NCBI GenBank assembly: GCA_022841905.1
Contig: JALHQO010000011.1
Coordinates: 62,001-126,000 of the forward strand
DNA: 64,000 bases
Origin: Hyphomonadaceae bacterium
Lineage (GTDB): Bacteria > Pseudomonadota > Alphaproteobacteria > Caulobacterales > Aquidulcibacteraceae
Reading direction: 5' to 3'
The first letter of the stretch is position 1. Every line of letters starts with the position of its first letter. The translations under genes were made by a program, and so were the position numbers. Below the pieces are notes generated by a model. It had not been told where the DNA came from. It saw only the letters and a program-made list of their open reading frames with translations, and searched no databases. Shown in pieces: positions 28,142 through 37,746 of the stretch.

Positions 28142-28555
28142 ATGATGATCCGCTCCCTCCTCTGCGCCGCCGCGTTGGCCTTGGCCGCCGTCGCGCCCGC
28201 GCACGCCCAGCAACAACGCGCCCAGCAACCCGAGGCCGAAGCCGAGGGCCCGGTGCGCGGCGAAGAATGGTACCGCGCTCAATTGGTCGAGCTGGCCGAA
28301 ATCCTCGGCGGTTCGCACTATCTGCGCATCCTGTGCGGCGGCCGCGGCGACCAGCGCTGGCGCGATTATATGCGCGGCGTGATCGAACGTGAGCCGGAAG
28401 CCAACGCGCAGCTGATCGAAGGTTTCAACCGCGGTTATCGCAACGAAGAGGCTCGCTTCCCGACCTGCGATGCAAACACGCGTCAGATGGAAGCCGAGTT
28501 GCGCGCGCGCGGCTTGCGCGTCAGCCAAGGGCTCTCGGCCCGGCACACAAACTGA
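28142..28555 (+). CDS. TIGR02301-family secreted protein
   Basis: 137 aa from ATG 28142 (the next codon is also ATG). A GTG 42 nt upstream is the alternative. Signal peptide residues 2-23 (LLCAAALALAAVAPAHA), then EWYRAQLVELAEILGGSHYLRILCGG and a helical body ending with a second Cys (FPTCDANTRQMEAEL), matching the alphaproteobacterial TIGR02301 family of unknown function. It overlaps the next gene by 1 nt (TGATG). Confidence 0.75.
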   Translation: MMIRSLLCAAALALAAVAPAHAQQQRAQQPEAEAEGPVRGEEWYRAQLVELAEILGGSHYLRILCGGRGDQRWRDYMRGVIEREPEANAQLIEGFNRGYRNEEARFPTCDANTRQMEAELRARGLRVSQGLSARHTN

Positions 28556-28779
28556 TGAGCGACGATCCCGACAAAAAGGGCCGCGCGCTTGAGCTTGTGC
28601 TCAACGCCTGGGATCAAGCTTTGGCGGAAGGCGCGGAGCCCGAGATCATCGCGTCCGTCGCGATCTATGCAGCGCTTGCCGACATGGTCGATCGCTACGG
28701 CGCGGAAGCCGTGGCGGAGTTCTGCGCGACGCTGCCAGATCGCGCGCGCAATGGCGAATTCACGCTAAAGCAAGACTGA
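28555..28779 (+). CDS. Small hypothetical protein (74 aa)
   Basis: 74 aa, acidic and helical (ALELVLNAWDQALAEGAEPEIIASVAIYAALADMVDRYGAEAVAEF-like), soluble. It starts inside the stop of the TIGR02301 gene (TGATG), so the pair is translationally coupled. No family recognised. Confidence 0.65.
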   Translation: MSDDPDKKGRALELVLNAWDQALAEGAEPEIIASVAIYAALADMVDRYGAEAVAEFCATLPDRARNGEFTLKQD

Positions 28780-28788
28780 CGGGCGCGT

Positions 28789-29259
28789 TCAGCGCGTCGC
28801 CCAAATATCTTCCAACCAACCCGGCGGCGGCATGCCCTGCTCGCTCGCGCCCGCGCGGGCGAGAAACAAGTGCCGGGTGATCTCAGCTTGGCGTTCGATG
28901 TTGTAGTGCTTCAGCGTCGCGCGCGGCTTGGCTTTATAGACGTACGCGCCTTTGCCCAATGCGCCGAGCTTGGCGCCGGCGAGCAGCGTTCCGCGCGCGG
29001 CCTGCCAGACGTGCATGAGTTCGTGGACGAACCAGCCCTGCTCATCGAGCGACGCCTCGGTGAAATCACGTGCGGCGCGCCACTTCGAGAACACGATGGT
29101 GCGCCCGATCGGCACCATGGCGCCGAAGCCCAAGCGCGGCGCTTGCACAATGCGCACGCGCGGCCAATCGATCTCATCGCCGAACACAGTGCGGCCAAGC
29201 GCGATCTCGCCTTGGCTGAGAAAGCGTTTCTGGCCGGGCGTCATGGTGGCGGCGTGCAT
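28789..29259 (-). CDS. HExxH-type putative metallopeptidase (vgr-related)
   Basis: 156 aa from ATG 29259; ATG codons at 29244 and 29322 are alternatives, and none has a clear ribosome binding site. 29259 leaves room for a promoter before the divergent macro gene. Seen: LSQGEIALGRTVFGDEIDW, the HELMHVWQ zinc motif, and KHYNIERQAEI, as in the vgr-related proteins of sphingomonads. A second acidic ligand would be the Glu in NIERQAE. Proteolysis has not been shown for this group, so activity is inference. Confidence 0.65.
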   Translation of the reverse strand: MHAATMTPGQKRFLSQGEIALGRTVFGDEIDWPRVRIVQAPRLGFGAMVPIGRTIVFSKWRAARDFTEASLDEQGWFVHELMHVWQAARGTLLAGAKLGALGKGAYVYKAKPRATLKHYNIERQAEITRHLFLARAGASEQGMPPPGWLEDIWATR

Positions 29260-29344
29260 CGTCGAAAGATAAAGCCCGCCGCGCGGAAAAAGAAGCCGGG
29301 CGACGCACGCGACTTTGGTCATGAACCAGCGTAAAGGTTGGCGC

Positions 29345-29863
29345 ATGAAACCGCCGTTCGAGGTTCTGGTCGGGCGCATCGAGACGCTGGCGCTCGACGC
29401 TGTCGTCAACGCCGCCAACCGCGCGCTGGCGCCGGGATCGGGCGTCGACGGCGCGCTCCGCGCAGCGGCCGGGCCGGACCTCACAAAGCACACCTCGCGC
29501 ATGCCGCCGCTCACAGAAGGCGAAGCGGTGATCACGCCGGGCTTTGGCGCGCCGGCGCACTTCATCATTCATGTCGCGGCGCCGATCTGGACCGTGCCCG
29601 GGCCGGAGGGCGAGAAGGTCAGCGGGCTGGCGCGCTGTTACATGTCGGCGATCAAGATGGCCGCATCGCGCGGATTTACGTCGCTGGCGTTTCCGTGTTT
29701 GGGCACCGGCAATTTCGGCTGGCCGCGCGGCTTTGCCTGCGCCATCGCCGTCACGGCGTGCGAGCAGGCGCTAGCGGAGGCGCCGAGCCTAAATCGGCTT
29801 CTATTTTGCTGTTTCACCGAAGACGACGCAAAACTCTATCGCGCCGGGCTGGACGTGAACTAG
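29345..29863 (+). CDS. Macro-domain ADP-ribose-binding protein
   Basis: 172 aa. Binds or hydrolyses ADP-ribose derivatives, for example O-acetyl-ADP-ribose. Seen: [19 protein letters not shown] near residue 21, the ribose loop, and [16 protein letters not shown] near 118, the two conserved loops of the YmdB/MacroD group. Cytosolic. The ATG at 29345 has AAAGG upstream. Its TAG shares CTAG with the convergent pyrC stop. Possibly active on NAD-derived ADP-ribose; no direct gene link. Confidence 0.85.
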   Translation: MKPPFEVLVGRIETLALDAVVNAANRALAPGSGVDGALRAAAGPDLTKHTSRMPPLTEGEAVITPGFGAPAHFIIHVAAPIWTVPGPEGEKVSGLARCYMSAIKMAASRGFTSLAFPCLGTGNFGWPRGFACAIAVTACEQALAEAPSLNRLLFCCFTEDDAKLYRAGLDVN

Positions 29864-30891
29864 GCAAGCCGCCAGCCGAGTGTGGCGCTTGCGTGGAACG
29901 GCACGATCTCGGTCCCGCCGACGGCGATGCGTGCGGGCACGGACTGGGCCTCGCGTTCTAACGTTATACGCTCTTCGTTCAACGGCAGCCCATAAAAGCG
30001 CGGGCCGTTCTCTGATGCGAAGGCCTCGAATCGATCCATCGCGCCTTCCTCGTCGAAGACATTGGCGTAACTTTCGAGCGCGTGTGGCGCGCTGAAAATG
30101 CCGGCGCACCCGCACGCCGTTTCCTTGGCGGCGACGGCATGCGGCGCGGAATCGGTGCCAAGGAAAAACTTAGGCGAGCCTGAAATTGCGGCTTTGCGCA
30201 GCGCCAAGCGGTGGTGTTCGCGCTTGGCGACTGGGAGGCAATAATAATGCGGACGTATGCCGCCTTCGAACATGGCGTTGCGATTGTAGTCGAGATGATG
30301 CGCGGTGATCGTCGCAGCGAGTGTGGCCGGCCCTTCGGCGACGAACGTCGCCGCCTCTTCCGTCGTGATGTGTTCGAGCACGATCTTCAGCGCGGGAAAA
30401 TCACTCGTCAGCTTGGATAGAATGCGATCGATGAAGACGGCTTCGCGATCGAAGATATCGACGTTCTTGTCCGTCACTTCGCCGTGCAGCAACAAGGGCA
30501 TGCCAATGCGCTGCATCGTCTCCAGGGCGCCGCGAATGTTTTTTATATCGGTGACGCCATGGCTGGAATTGGTCGTCGCGTGGGCGGGATAGAGCTTGCA
30601 CGCAGTAAAGACGCCAGCGGCGAAACCACGCTCGATTTCGCCGGCGTCGATATCGTCGGTCAGATAGCACGTCATCAACGGGGTGAAGGAAAGCCCTGGC
30701 GCAAGTGCGGCCAAGATGCGCGATCTATAGGCCTCAGCCGCCGCGACGGTGGTGATCGGCGGCGCGAGGTTCGGCATCACAATGGCGCGCGCAAATTGCC
30801 GGGCGGTGAAATTGACCACGCCCTCAAGCATCGCACCGTCTCTGAGATGGACGTGCCAGTCGTCGGGCCGGCGCATCACGAACGTGCTCAT
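29860..30891 (-). CDS. pyrC: Dihydroorotase
   Basis: 343 aa, the short class-II form. Cyclises N-carbamoyl-aspartate to dihydroorotate in pyrimidine synthesis. Metal ligands: His13 and His15 (DWHVHLRDG), carbamylated Lys99 ([14 protein letters not shown]), and a later His in HITTEEA; the catalytic Asp lies in GTDSAPHAV. 4-nt ATGA overlap with the upstream glycosyltransferase gene. Confidence 0.95.
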   Translation of the reverse strand: MSTFVMRRPDDWHVHLRDGAMLEGVVNFTARQFARAIVMPNLAPPITTVAAAEAYRSRILAALAPGLSFTPLMTCYLTDDIDAGEIERGFAAGVFTACKLYPAHATTNSSHGVTDIKNIRGALETMQRIGMPLLLHGEVTDKNVDIFDREAVFIDRILSKLTSDFPALKIVLEHITTEEAATFVAEGPATLAATITAHHLDYNRNAMFEGGIRPHYYCLPVAKREHHRLALRKAAISGSPKFFLGTDSAPHAVAAKETACGCAGIFSAPHALESYANVFDEEGAMDRFEAFASENGPRFYGLPLNEERITLEREAQSVPARIAVGGTEIVPFHASATLGWRLA

Positions 30892-31820
30892 CGCAATCCT
30901 CCGGCGTGCAGCAACTCTATCGCGGCGCTTTCGACCGCGTCGATGCTGACATCCTCCATCGCCGCGCCCGCGTCCAGATAGGGCTGCGCCGCAAGGTCCT
31001 CCAAGGCGCGCCCCCGAAGGGTGCGCGCACGCGGGCCGTAGGGCGCGCGGACGCGTTCATCGGTAGGGCCAAACAGCGAGAGCGTCGGCGCACCGAGGGC
31101 TGCTGCGATGTGGGTGAGCGCGTTATCGTTGCCGATCACCAGCGTAGCGCGCTCCATCACCGCGCCTGCCGCCAGCAGGTCGAGTCCAGCGCCGACGCCG
31201 CGCGCGATGACGCCATCCGCGTCCAAGCTTTGCGCAATGCTGCGCGTGACCTCATCGTCGCGTTCAGCCGCGCCGAGAATGAGCACCGTTGCGTTGTCCA
31301 TGGCGCCGCTGGCGAGCCGGCGCGCCACCGCCGCGAAGCGCTCCGCCGGCCAGCGTTTGGCCTCCCCCGAACCGCCCGGCGCCAGCACCAGAATTTGCCG
31401 CGCTTCGCCGACCGTGCGCGCGGCGGCCTCGCGTGCGGCCTCATCGAGCCAGATCGTCGGCGCGAGCGCCCGCTCCGCACCCGCGGCCTCACCCCAATCT
31501 TCGACGCGGTGACGCAGGATTTGCGGCGGCGAGAGCGCGATCGTGCGTGTCGCGGGCGCCAGCCTGCCAAGCCAACCGCCACGCGCGTCGATCGCGGTGT
31601 CGGAGCGTTTGCCCGCGACCAGCGCCGCAAGCGACCAGCTTACGCCGCCACGCTCAGGCACGCGCACGCGCGCGGCGGGCGCGGCGCGAAAGAGCGGCGC
31701 TGCCTCTGGCCCGGCTAGCACCGTGAGTTCGTCGCCGGGACCCAGCACATGCGCCAGCGCGCCGGTGGCGAGCACCGTTTCGCCGAGGTCGGCGGGGGCG
31801 ATGAAGAGTATTTTGGACAC
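30888..31820 (-). CDS. Glycosyltransferase family 9 (heptosyltransferase-like)
   Basis: 310 aa, GT-B fold. GT9 enzymes transfer heptose or related sugars to the LPS inner core. Seen: the [18 protein letters not shown]-terminus, [21 protein letters not shown] in the linker, [27 protein letters not shown] (the donor-binding motif). GTG start at 31820. No other LPS genes nearby, so the sugar is unknown. Overlaps pyrC by 4 nt. Confidence 0.85.
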   Translation of the reverse strand: MSKILFIAPADLGETVLATGALAHVLGPGDELTVLAGPEAAPLFRAAPAARVRVPERGGVSWSLAALVAGKRSDTAIDARGGWLGRLAPATRTIALSPPQILRHRVEDWGEAAGAERALAPTIWLDEAAREAAARTVGEARQILVLAPGGSGEAKRWPAERFAAVARRLASGAMDNATVLILGAAERDDEVTRSIAQSLDADGVIARGVGAGLDLLAAGAVMERATLVIGNDNALTHIAAALGAPTLSLFGPTDERVRAPYGPRARTLRGRALEDLAAQPYLDAGAAMEDVSIDAVESAAIELLHAGGLR

Positions 31821-31915
31821 TGTCAGGGAGGGTTAGGCGCCGTGCCGGTAAATGCCAAGTCAACACGCGCAGCCAAGGCTTGCGGCAAAGCGCGGCGCGG
31901 CCCAAGTGGAGCGCG

Positions 31916-32731
31916 ATGACCGGCCCCTTCCGCCTTGACCGCGCGCTGATCCGCGTCTCCGGCCCCGAGGCGCGGGCGTTTCTCAACAACTTGCTGACCC
32001 AGAGCCTTGATCGGCTCGATGAGGCGGGCGTGCTCTATGCCGCGCTGCTGACGCCGCAGGGCAAAGTGGCAGCCGACATGTTCGTCTGGGCCGATGGCGA
32101 GGGCGTGCTGCTGGAACTCGATCCCGCGCGCCGCGAGGACGTGCTGCGGCGGCTGACCATGTACAAGCTGCGCGCGCAGGTAACGCTGGAGGATGTGACG
32201 GACGCGCTTGCCGCGCTCTATGAGCCGGAACGCTTCGACGGCGCGGTGGCGGACCCGCGGTTTCCGGATGGCGCGCTCGGGTGGCGCGCCATTGCGAAGC
32301 GAGGCGAGCACGCTGACGGCGCCGCGATCTACGAAGCGCAACGCATCGCTGTCGGCGCGCCCGACCTCGCGCGCGATGCGGGGGCGGATGAAGTGTTCGC
32401 GCTGGAGGCGCTGCTGGAGGAATTGAACGGCGTCGATTTTCAGAAGGGCTGCTTCATCGGCCAGGAGAATGTCTCACGCATGAAAAGGCGCGCGACGACA
32501 CGCAAGAAATTCTGCCCGGTTGTGTTCGAGGGCGACGCCTTGGCTTACGGCTCGGAGATCAGCGCCGGCGCGGCGGTGCTGGGCGAGATACGCACAGGCG
32601 CCGCAGGGCGCGCGATTGCGCTTTTGCGACTGGATCGGGCGCTCGCAGCGACGGAGTCGCTCATGGCCGCTGGCCGGCCGGTGCGCTTGGCCGCACCGGA
32701 GTGGCTTGCATTGCCAGCGCCGAGCGTTTGA
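31916..32731 (+). CDS. ygfZ: YgfZ/GcvT folate-binding protein
   Basis: 271 aa. Tetrahydrofolate-dependent helper for iron-sulfur cluster proteins. The diagnostic motif KGCFIGQE contains Cys179, and LDRALIRVSGPEARAFLNNLLTQ gives the typical N-terminus. ATG 31916 is preferred over an earlier in-frame ATG. Divergent from the GT9 gene. The next gene is a small lipoprotein 32 nt downstream. Confidence 0.92.
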   Translation: MTGPFRLDRALIRVSGPEARAFLNNLLTQSLDRLDEAGVLYAALLTPQGKVAADMFVWADGEGVLLELDPARREDVLRRLTMYKLRAQVTLEDVTDALAALYEPERFDGAVADPRFPDGALGWRAIAKRGEHADGAAIYEAQRIAVGAPDLARDAGADEVFALEALLEELNGVDFQKGCFIGQENVSRMKRRATTRKKFCPVVFEGDALAYGSEISAGAAVLGEIRTGAAGRAIALLRLDRALAATESLMAAGRPVRLAAPEWLALPAPSV

Positions 32732-32763
32732 AATGACCCCGTTCAAACCTGGGGGCGTCGACG

Positions 32764-32988
32764 ATGCGAACGTTTGTTCTGGCCAGCTTGCTTGCAGCGG
32801 CGCTGAGCGCCTGCTCCACCCCGCCCGATGTGACGCCGGAAGAGGCGGCGCGCGCCGATTGCGAGCGCCGGCAGGTGCCGGAAGCGCAGATGCAGGCCTG
32901 CCTTGAAGAGACCGAGGACACCATTCGCGAGGCGCGTGAGCTGCAGCGGATACGCAATCTGCCGCAATCTCAGAACACGCCACGCTGA
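32764..32988 (+). CDS. Small lipoprotein (74 aa)
   Basis: 74 aa. Signal peptide with lipobox Leu-Ser-Ala-Cys17 (MRTFVLASLLAAALSAC). The mature part is acidic with two Cys (DCERRQVPEAQMQACLEE) and a helical Arg/Glu tail. No family recognised; a periplasmic small lipoprotein, possibly cotranscribed with ygfZ. Confidence 0.65.
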   Translation: MRTFVLASLLAAALSACSTPPDVTPEEAARADCERRQVPEAQMQACLEETEDTIREARELQRIRNLPQSQNTPR

Positions 32989-33069
32989 CGCGGCGACAGG
33001 GCGCCCGCGGGCGTTGACCGGCTCGGGCGACAGGGCTAATCGCCGAGTTCCGGCCCCATCGGGGCGCTG

Positions 33070-34203
33070 GTGGATGCCAAACCCTTGACCGTCGCCATCT
33101 CCGCCACGGGCCTTTGGACGCCGTCTAACTCCGTCACCAATGCCGAGCTGGTGGCGAGTTACAACGCCTATGTCGAACGCTTCAACGCCGAACACGCCGC
33201 CGAGATCGCGGCTGGCGCGAAACAAGCGCTGCTGCCGTCGAGCGTCGAGTTCATCGAAAAAGCCTCCGGCATCAAGCACCGCTATGTGATGGACAAAGAG
33301 GGTTCGCTCGATGTGAACCGCATGGTCCCCCGCATCCCGGAGCGGCCGAACAGCGAACTGTCGCTGATGGCGGAGGTTTCGGTGAAGGCAGCGCGTCAGG
33401 CGCTCGAGCGCGCGGGCCGCGATGGAGCCGAAATCGGCGCGGTGATTTGTTCGTGCTCGTCGCTACAGCGCCCCTACCCGGCGCTGGCGATTGAGGTACA
33501 AGACGCCTTGGGCGCGAGCGGCTTCGGCTATGACATGAACGTCGCCTGCTCGTCGGCGACGTTCGCGATCCAGAACGCCATCGACATTGTGCGCGCGGGG
33601 CACGCGCGCTCGGTGCTGGTTGTGAACCCCGAACTCACCACCGGCCACCTCAATTTCCGCGATCGCGATACGCACTTTATCTTCGGCGACGCCGCCGTCG
33701 CCATCCTGGTCGAGCATGCCGACATCGCACCGAAAGGCGCATGGGCGATCCTTGGGTCGCGGCTGAAGACTGTGTTCTCCAACAACATCCGCAACAATTT
33801 CGGCTTCCTCAATCGCGGCGACGAAGCGCACCGCGACGATCCCGACAAGCTGATCACGCAGCAGGGCCGCAAAGTGTTCAAGGAAGTGGTGCCGCTGGTG
33901 TCGGAGATGATCCTGCAGCACCTGGCGGAATTGGATCTGAAGCCCAGCGACATGCGCCGGCTCTGGCTCCATCAAGCCAACTCAAACATGAACCGGCTGA
34001 TCGCCGAGCGCGTGCTTGGCCACGAAGCCAGCCAAGACGAAGCGCCCACCGTGCTCGACGTCTACGGCAACACCGCCGGCGCCGGCTCGATCATCGCGTT
34101 TCATAATCATAGCGATGATCTGAAGGCCGGCGACAAAGGGCTGATCTGCTCGTTTGGGGCGGGGTATTCGGCTGGCTCGATCTTCGTGCAGAAGACGGGC
34201 TGA
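33070..34203 (+). CDS. Beta-ketoacyl-ACP synthase III-like (FabH-like) enzyme
   Basis: 377 aa, about 50 longer than canonical FabH. Condenses a malonyl-ACP with an acyl-CoA primer, or a related Claisen reaction. The catalytic Cys160 (NVACSSATF), His301 (WLHQAN) and Asn334 (YGNTAGAG) are present. It has a GTG start and no other fatty-acid gene near it, so it may serve a specialised substrate rather than initiation. The insert is mostly near residues 25-90. Confidence 0.85.
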   Translation: MDAKPLTVAISATGLWTPSNSVTNAELVASYNAYVERFNAEHAAEIAAGAKQALLPSSVEFIEKASGIKHRYVMDKEGSLDVNRMVPRIPERPNSELSLMAEVSVKAARQALERAGRDGAEIGAVICSCSSLQRPYPALAIEVQDALGASGFGYDMNVACSSATFAIQNAIDIVRAGHARSVLVVNPELTTGHLNFRDRDTHFIFGDAAVAILVEHADIAPKGAWAILGSRLKTVFSNNIRNNFGFLNRGDEAHRDDPDKLITQQGRKVFKEVVPLVSEMILQHLAELDLKPSDMRRLWLHQANSNMNRLIAERVLGHEASQDEAPTVLDVYGNTAGAGSIIAFHNHSDDLKAGDKGLICSFGAGYSAGSIFVQKTG

Positions 34204-34262
34204 GGCGTCCGCTTTTCGCCGGAAGACGCCATTCACACCGAAAACTGATGCGCGGGATGGGC

Positions 34263-34952
34263 TCATCGGCGCCGATGCTCAAGACGCCGAAGGATCGTTC
34301 GGACCTCGCCGAGTTGCCTTGTCCCGAGTTGAGTCAATTCGTACTGGAATGTGATCCAAGCCTGCATTTCAGCGCGCGAGGCTCGCAACCTCTGCCAATC
34401 ATAGCCAACGAGGGCCGCATCGCCCTCCCAGTCGGCGGCGTTCATCGACCATTCGACCGCAGTGTAATAATTCGATCGAGATTCAAAAACCGTGGCAAGC
34501 GCGGCCGGGTAGAAGCGCTCCGCCTGGGCGTGAGCGTCGCCATAGCGGATGAGCGCGATGCGAAGCTCCTCATCCTCAATCGCCGCGATGCCGCCTGAAG
34601 AAACCAGCCCGACATAGTTGGCCGAGATGGCAGGCACGGTTCGCACGAAATTGGCTTGTGCGAGGTGACGCCGAAACTCGAGGAGGTTTTCTGGCGGACG
34701 GTCACGCCGCAACGCATCCACAACCGCGGCCGTGCTCGCTGTCGTTGCTTCCATCTGCTCCACCCACTGCGCAAGATTAGGCTCGATCGACCGAAACTCG
34801 GTCTCCAATCGATCGAGGAGCGCCGCTTCCGCGATTTGCGCGTGCCGCGCTTCATTCCAATTGGCGACCTGGATACCGATGAAAACCCCAAAGACGACGA
34901 TGACCAGGTCAATGAAGATCGCGGTCCATTCCTGCTTACGGCCCGATGACAC
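34263..34952 (-). CDS. DUF6090-like single-span membrane protein
   Basis: 229 aa, GTG start. A membrane helix at residues 11-28 (IFIDLVIVVFGVFIGIQV) with the NWNEAR motif directly after, as in DUF6090 proteins. Then a long helical region (residues 40-90), LVSSGGIAAIEDEELRIALI, and a coiled-coil-like C-terminus. Probably anchored in the inner membrane with a periplasmic domain. Function unknown; codon use looks slightly less GC-rich than the flanks. Confidence 0.7.
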   Translation of the reverse strand: MSSGRKQEWTAIFIDLVIVVFGVFIGIQVANWNEARHAQIAEAALLDRLETEFRSIEPNLAQWVEQMEATTASTAAVVDALRRDRPPENLLEFRRHLAQANFVRTVPAISANYVGLVSSGGIAAIEDEELRIALIRYGDAHAQAERFYPAALATVFESRSNYYTAVEWSMNAADWEGDAALVGYDWQRLRASRAEMQAWITFQYELTQLGTRQLGEVRTILRRLEHRRR

Positions 34953-35100
34953 GGCGCAGGATCATGATGCCACCCCTCAGGTCCTACTTTCGCAAGCCCA
35001 CGTCAGTGTATGGCATCGCCAGCCCCTGACGTTGCTAGCCTAACATATTCTCGGAACGTCGGCTCTGGGCCAACAGCGGAACCTGATTCATTAACACCGC

Positions 35101-35203
35101 CGTCATCCCGGCCGTAGCGAAGCGGAGAGCCGGGACCCAGGTGTGACAAGCGCAGTGCGTTGCCCCTGGGTCCCGGATCGCGCTCCGCGCGTCCGGGATG
35201 ACG
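35101..35203. repeat. 103-bp palindromic intergenic element
   Basis: Outer ends CGTCATCCCG and CGGGATGACG; inner perfect arms CGGGACCCAGG (35131-35141) and CCTGGGTCCCG (35165-35175). It has the same length and a shared 20-bp exact core (35173-35192, on the minus strand) as the element at 50165-50268, in opposite orientation. This is the common alphaproteobacterial hairpin-repeat type. The rest of the 334-nt gap 34953-35286 shows no gene. Confidence 0.85.
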
Positions 35204-35245
35204 AGAGTGATTGCTTGCTAGACGGGGGTCCGCTCCGGCCCAGCA

Positions 35246-35278
35246 GCGAACGCCCGCGTCAGTGACGCGAGCGTTCGC
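35246..35278 (-). terminator. Hairpin after the M2 peptidase gene
   Basis: GCGAACGC/GCGTTCGC plus inner CGCGTCA/TGACGCG forms a 15-bp stem with one mismatch and a 1-nt loop, 9 nt past the M2 stop. No T-run, so it may stabilise the 3' end rather than terminate. Confidence 0.5.
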
Positions 35279-35286
35279 GCTTCAGC

Positions 35287-37116
35287 TCAATCCCAGCCGC
35301 ATTCCTGCCCTTCGTTTTCTTCTTCCATGTACGCCATCAGCGGTTGGAAGTAGCGGGCCATGGCGCCGCCGTCCATTTGGCGGGTGCCGGTGAAGGCCTC
35401 TAACGCATCCGGCCACGGACGCGAGGCGCCCATTTCCATCATCGCGTTGAAGCGTTGGCCGACTTCGGTGTTGCCATAGACAGTGCAGCGATGCAGCGGG
35501 CCTTCCCAACCAGCTTGCTGACAGGCCGCTTCGTAGAATTGGAACTGCAGCACGTAAGAGAGGAAGTAGCGCAGGTACGGCACATTGTTGGCGATGTGAT
35601 ACTTGGCGCCGGGATCGAACATGGTTTCGTCGCGCGCGTTCGGCGGCGCGATGCCTTGATAGCGCTCACGCAACTCCCACCAGGCGGCGTTATAGCGATC
35701 CGGCGTGATGCGGCCGTCGAACACTTGCCAGCGCCATTGATCCATCGTCAGCGCGAACGGCAGAAACGAGATTTTGCCGAGCGCCTGCTCCATCAGCAGT
35801 GAGATATCAGCCGACGCGGCCGGCACTTGATTGCGGCGCAGCAAGCCGATCTCGACCAGATATTCCGGCGTAATGTTCAGCGCGATGAAATCGCCGATGG
35901 CTTCATGGAAACCGTCATGGGCGCCGTTTTGGTAGAGATACGGCTGCGCCATGTAGGCGCGCTGGTAGTAGTTGTGGCCGAGTTCGTGGTGGATGGTCTG
36001 GAAGTGCTCGGCATTGATCTGGATGCACTGCTTGACGCGCAGGTCTTCGCGGGAGTCGAGGTCCCAGGCCGAGGCGTGGCACACGACGTCGCGATCGCGC
36101 GGCCGCTCCAACAGCGAGCGCTCCCAGAATGTATCGGGCAGTTCGGCGAGGCCGAGCGAGGTGTAAAAGCGCTCGGCGGTTTCGGTCATCGTTACCGGCG
36201 TGTAGCCGGCGCGGGTGAGCAATTCTGTCGTGTCGTAGGTCGCGCGCGCGCCGCGGGGGCGCATCATCGGCATCAAGGTCGACCAATCCTGCGCCCACAT
36301 GTTGCCGAGAAGATCGGCGCGGATCGGCCCGGTTTCCGGCTGCACCGCGTCGCCATATTGCGCGTTGAGGCGCGCGCGGGCATAGCAGTGAAGCTCTTCG
36401 TAGAACGGCTCGAGCTGGCCCCAGAGCCGCTCGACCTCGCGCTCCATCTCGTCAGCCGGCATGTCGTAGTTCGATAGCCACATCTGGCCGACATCTTCAA
36501 AACCCAGATCGCGCGCGCCTTGGTTGGCGATCTCGACCATGCGCGCATAATCAGTGCGCATAGGCGCCGCGACAGCGTGCCACTCGGTCCACATTTCCTG
36601 AAGGCGCTGCGGATTGCGCTCAGTGCCCATCAGCGTTTCGAGTTCGTCGAGCGCGACTTCGCGGCCCTGATAATCGATCGTGCCGGTGGAATAGCGCGAT
36701 GCCAGCGCGGTGGTGATGCGGGAGAGCTCGGCCGCCGCTTCCGCACCTTGCGGCGCGGGCAGCACGAGGCTTAAGCGCAACAGATCCACCTTGCGGCGGA
36801 CGTCCGCCGGCAATTCAACGCCAGCATAACGGCCCGCTTCGCTGGCCAGGCGCACGCGCGCTTCGGTGGCCTCGGCGTCGCTGCGCTGCAGCAGCCATTC
36901 GGTGTCGAAATTGATGTAGGTGTTGTAAATCCATGCGATGCGCGCTTCGCGCTCGGAGCGCTCGGCCAATTCGGCTTCCGCCGCCGCCACGAACGCTGCC
37001 GCCGAGTCAGGCGTTGTCGCGCCGCCAGCGCCGTTGGTCGGCGTCGTCGCACACGCGGCAAACGCCGCGATGGCGATCCACGAGGCCGCCATTTTCAGAA
37101 TGGGTTTCGCGAGCAT
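35287..37116 (-). CDS. M2-family (ACE-like) peptidyl-dipeptidase
   Basis: 609 aa from ATG 37116 (GGGAGAG upstream). Zinc dipeptidyl carboxypeptidase. The site HHELGH gives His377, Glu378 and His381, with the third ligand Glu405 in HEAIGD. Also PRDRDVVCHASAWDL and the C-terminal substrate region (YFLSYVLQFQFYEAAC) match ACE-like proteins. The N-terminus has a signal peptide with AFAACATT that is a possible lipobox (Cys20). A 95-residue upward extension of the frame is basic and overlaps GNAT; rejected. Confidence 0.9.
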   Translation of the reverse strand: MLAKPILKMAASWIAIAAFAACATTPTNGAGGATTPDSAAAFVAAAEAELAERSEREARIAWIYNTYINFDTEWLLQRSDAEATEARVRLASEAGRYAGVELPADVRRKVDLLRLSLVLPAPQGAEAAAELSRITTALASRYSTGTIDYQGREVALDELETLMGTERNPQRLQEMWTEWHAVAAPMRTDYARMVEIANQGARDLGFEDVGQMWLSNYDMPADEMEREVERLWGQLEPFYEELHCYARARLNAQYGDAVQPETGPIRADLLGNMWAQDWSTLMPMMRPRGARATYDTTELLTRAGYTPVTMTETAERFYTSLGLAELPDTFWERSLLERPRDRDVVCHASAWDLDSREDLRVKQCIQINAEHFQTIHHELGHNYYQRAYMAQPYLYQNGAHDGFHEAIGDFIALNITPEYLVEIGLLRRNQVPAASADISLLMEQALGKISFLPFALTMDQWRWQVFDGRITPDRYNAAWWELRERYQGIAPPNARDETMFDPGAKYHIANNVPYLRYFLSYVLQFQFYEAACQQAGWEGPLHRCTVYGNTEVGQRFNAMMEMGASRPWPDALEAFTGTRQMDGGAMARYFQPLMAYMEEENEGQECGWD

Positions 37117-37166
37117 TGTCTCTCCCTTTGATCCAGCCGCGACGCCTACCGGCGCGCGCATTTCCC

Positions 37167-37667
37167 CTACTGACTCTCCGCAGCGAGCCATTCGATGCCG
37201 TCCGCCGACATCATGAACACGGCCGCTTGGCGCGGATGCGCGCCGACGGCGGCGAAAAATCTCTGCGCGACGCCGTTTTCGACGCCGGTGGTGATGGCGA
37301 GTTCGCGCGCGCCCAGATCGCGGGCGCGGCGGGCCACCGCTGACATCATCTTGCGCGCCAGCCCGCCGCGGCGATGCTCCGGCGCAACGAAGAGTTCGCA
37401 CAGCACCAGGCTCGGGCTGGCGCGGCGCACGTCATAGCTTTTGGTGATGATGGCGTGGCCGATCAGCGGCGCGTTGGCGCGCTTCTGCGCCACCCAGGCT
37501 TCGAACAGGGCATTGGCGCCAAAGGCATGCGCCTTGATCCGGTCCGCTTCCAGCGCCGAGACCCCGCCCTCCTCGGACGCTGCCTGCGCCGCCATCTTGG
37601 CGATGGCGTCGGCGTCGCGCGGAACCGCGCGGCGGATGTGGAAGGTGTTTTCCATGGCGCACGCCAT
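37167..37667 (-). CDS. GNAT-family N-acetyltransferase
   Basis: 166 aa. Transfers acetyl from acetyl-CoA to an amine. Seen: HIRRAVPRDADAIAKMA (N-terminal strand-helix), VLCELFVAPEHRRGGLARKMMSAVARRA with the acetyl-CoA loop (Q/R-x-x-G-x-G/A type: RRGGLA), and a terminal strand AVFMMSADG. Start at 37667 or an ATG at 37655. 50 nt upstream of the M2 gene, probably cotranscribed; substrate unknown. Confidence 0.8.
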   Translation of the reverse strand: MACAMENTFHIRRAVPRDADAIAKMAAQAASEEGGVSALEADRIKAHAFGANALFEAWVAQKRANAPLIGHAIITKSYDVRRASPSLVLCELFVAPEHRRGGLARKMMSAVARRARDLGARELAITTGVENGVAQRFFAAVGAHPRQAAVFMMSADGIEWLAAESQ

Positions 37668-37746
37668 GTAAGGCGCCGCGCGCCCCGCTAGGCAAGCGCG
37701 AAGGGTCGGATTTTTCGACTAAGGGCCGGCGTTCAGTGGTCGGTCC

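Noticed and set aside
34204-34230. Possible terminator after the FabH-like gene
   Set aside because: Only 6-bp arms with a long loop and no T-run; too weak to list.
37117-37401. Extension of the M2 peptidase by 95 codons
   Set aside because: Basic low-complexity translation, overlaps the GNAT gene, and a good ribosome binding site and signal peptide start at 37116.
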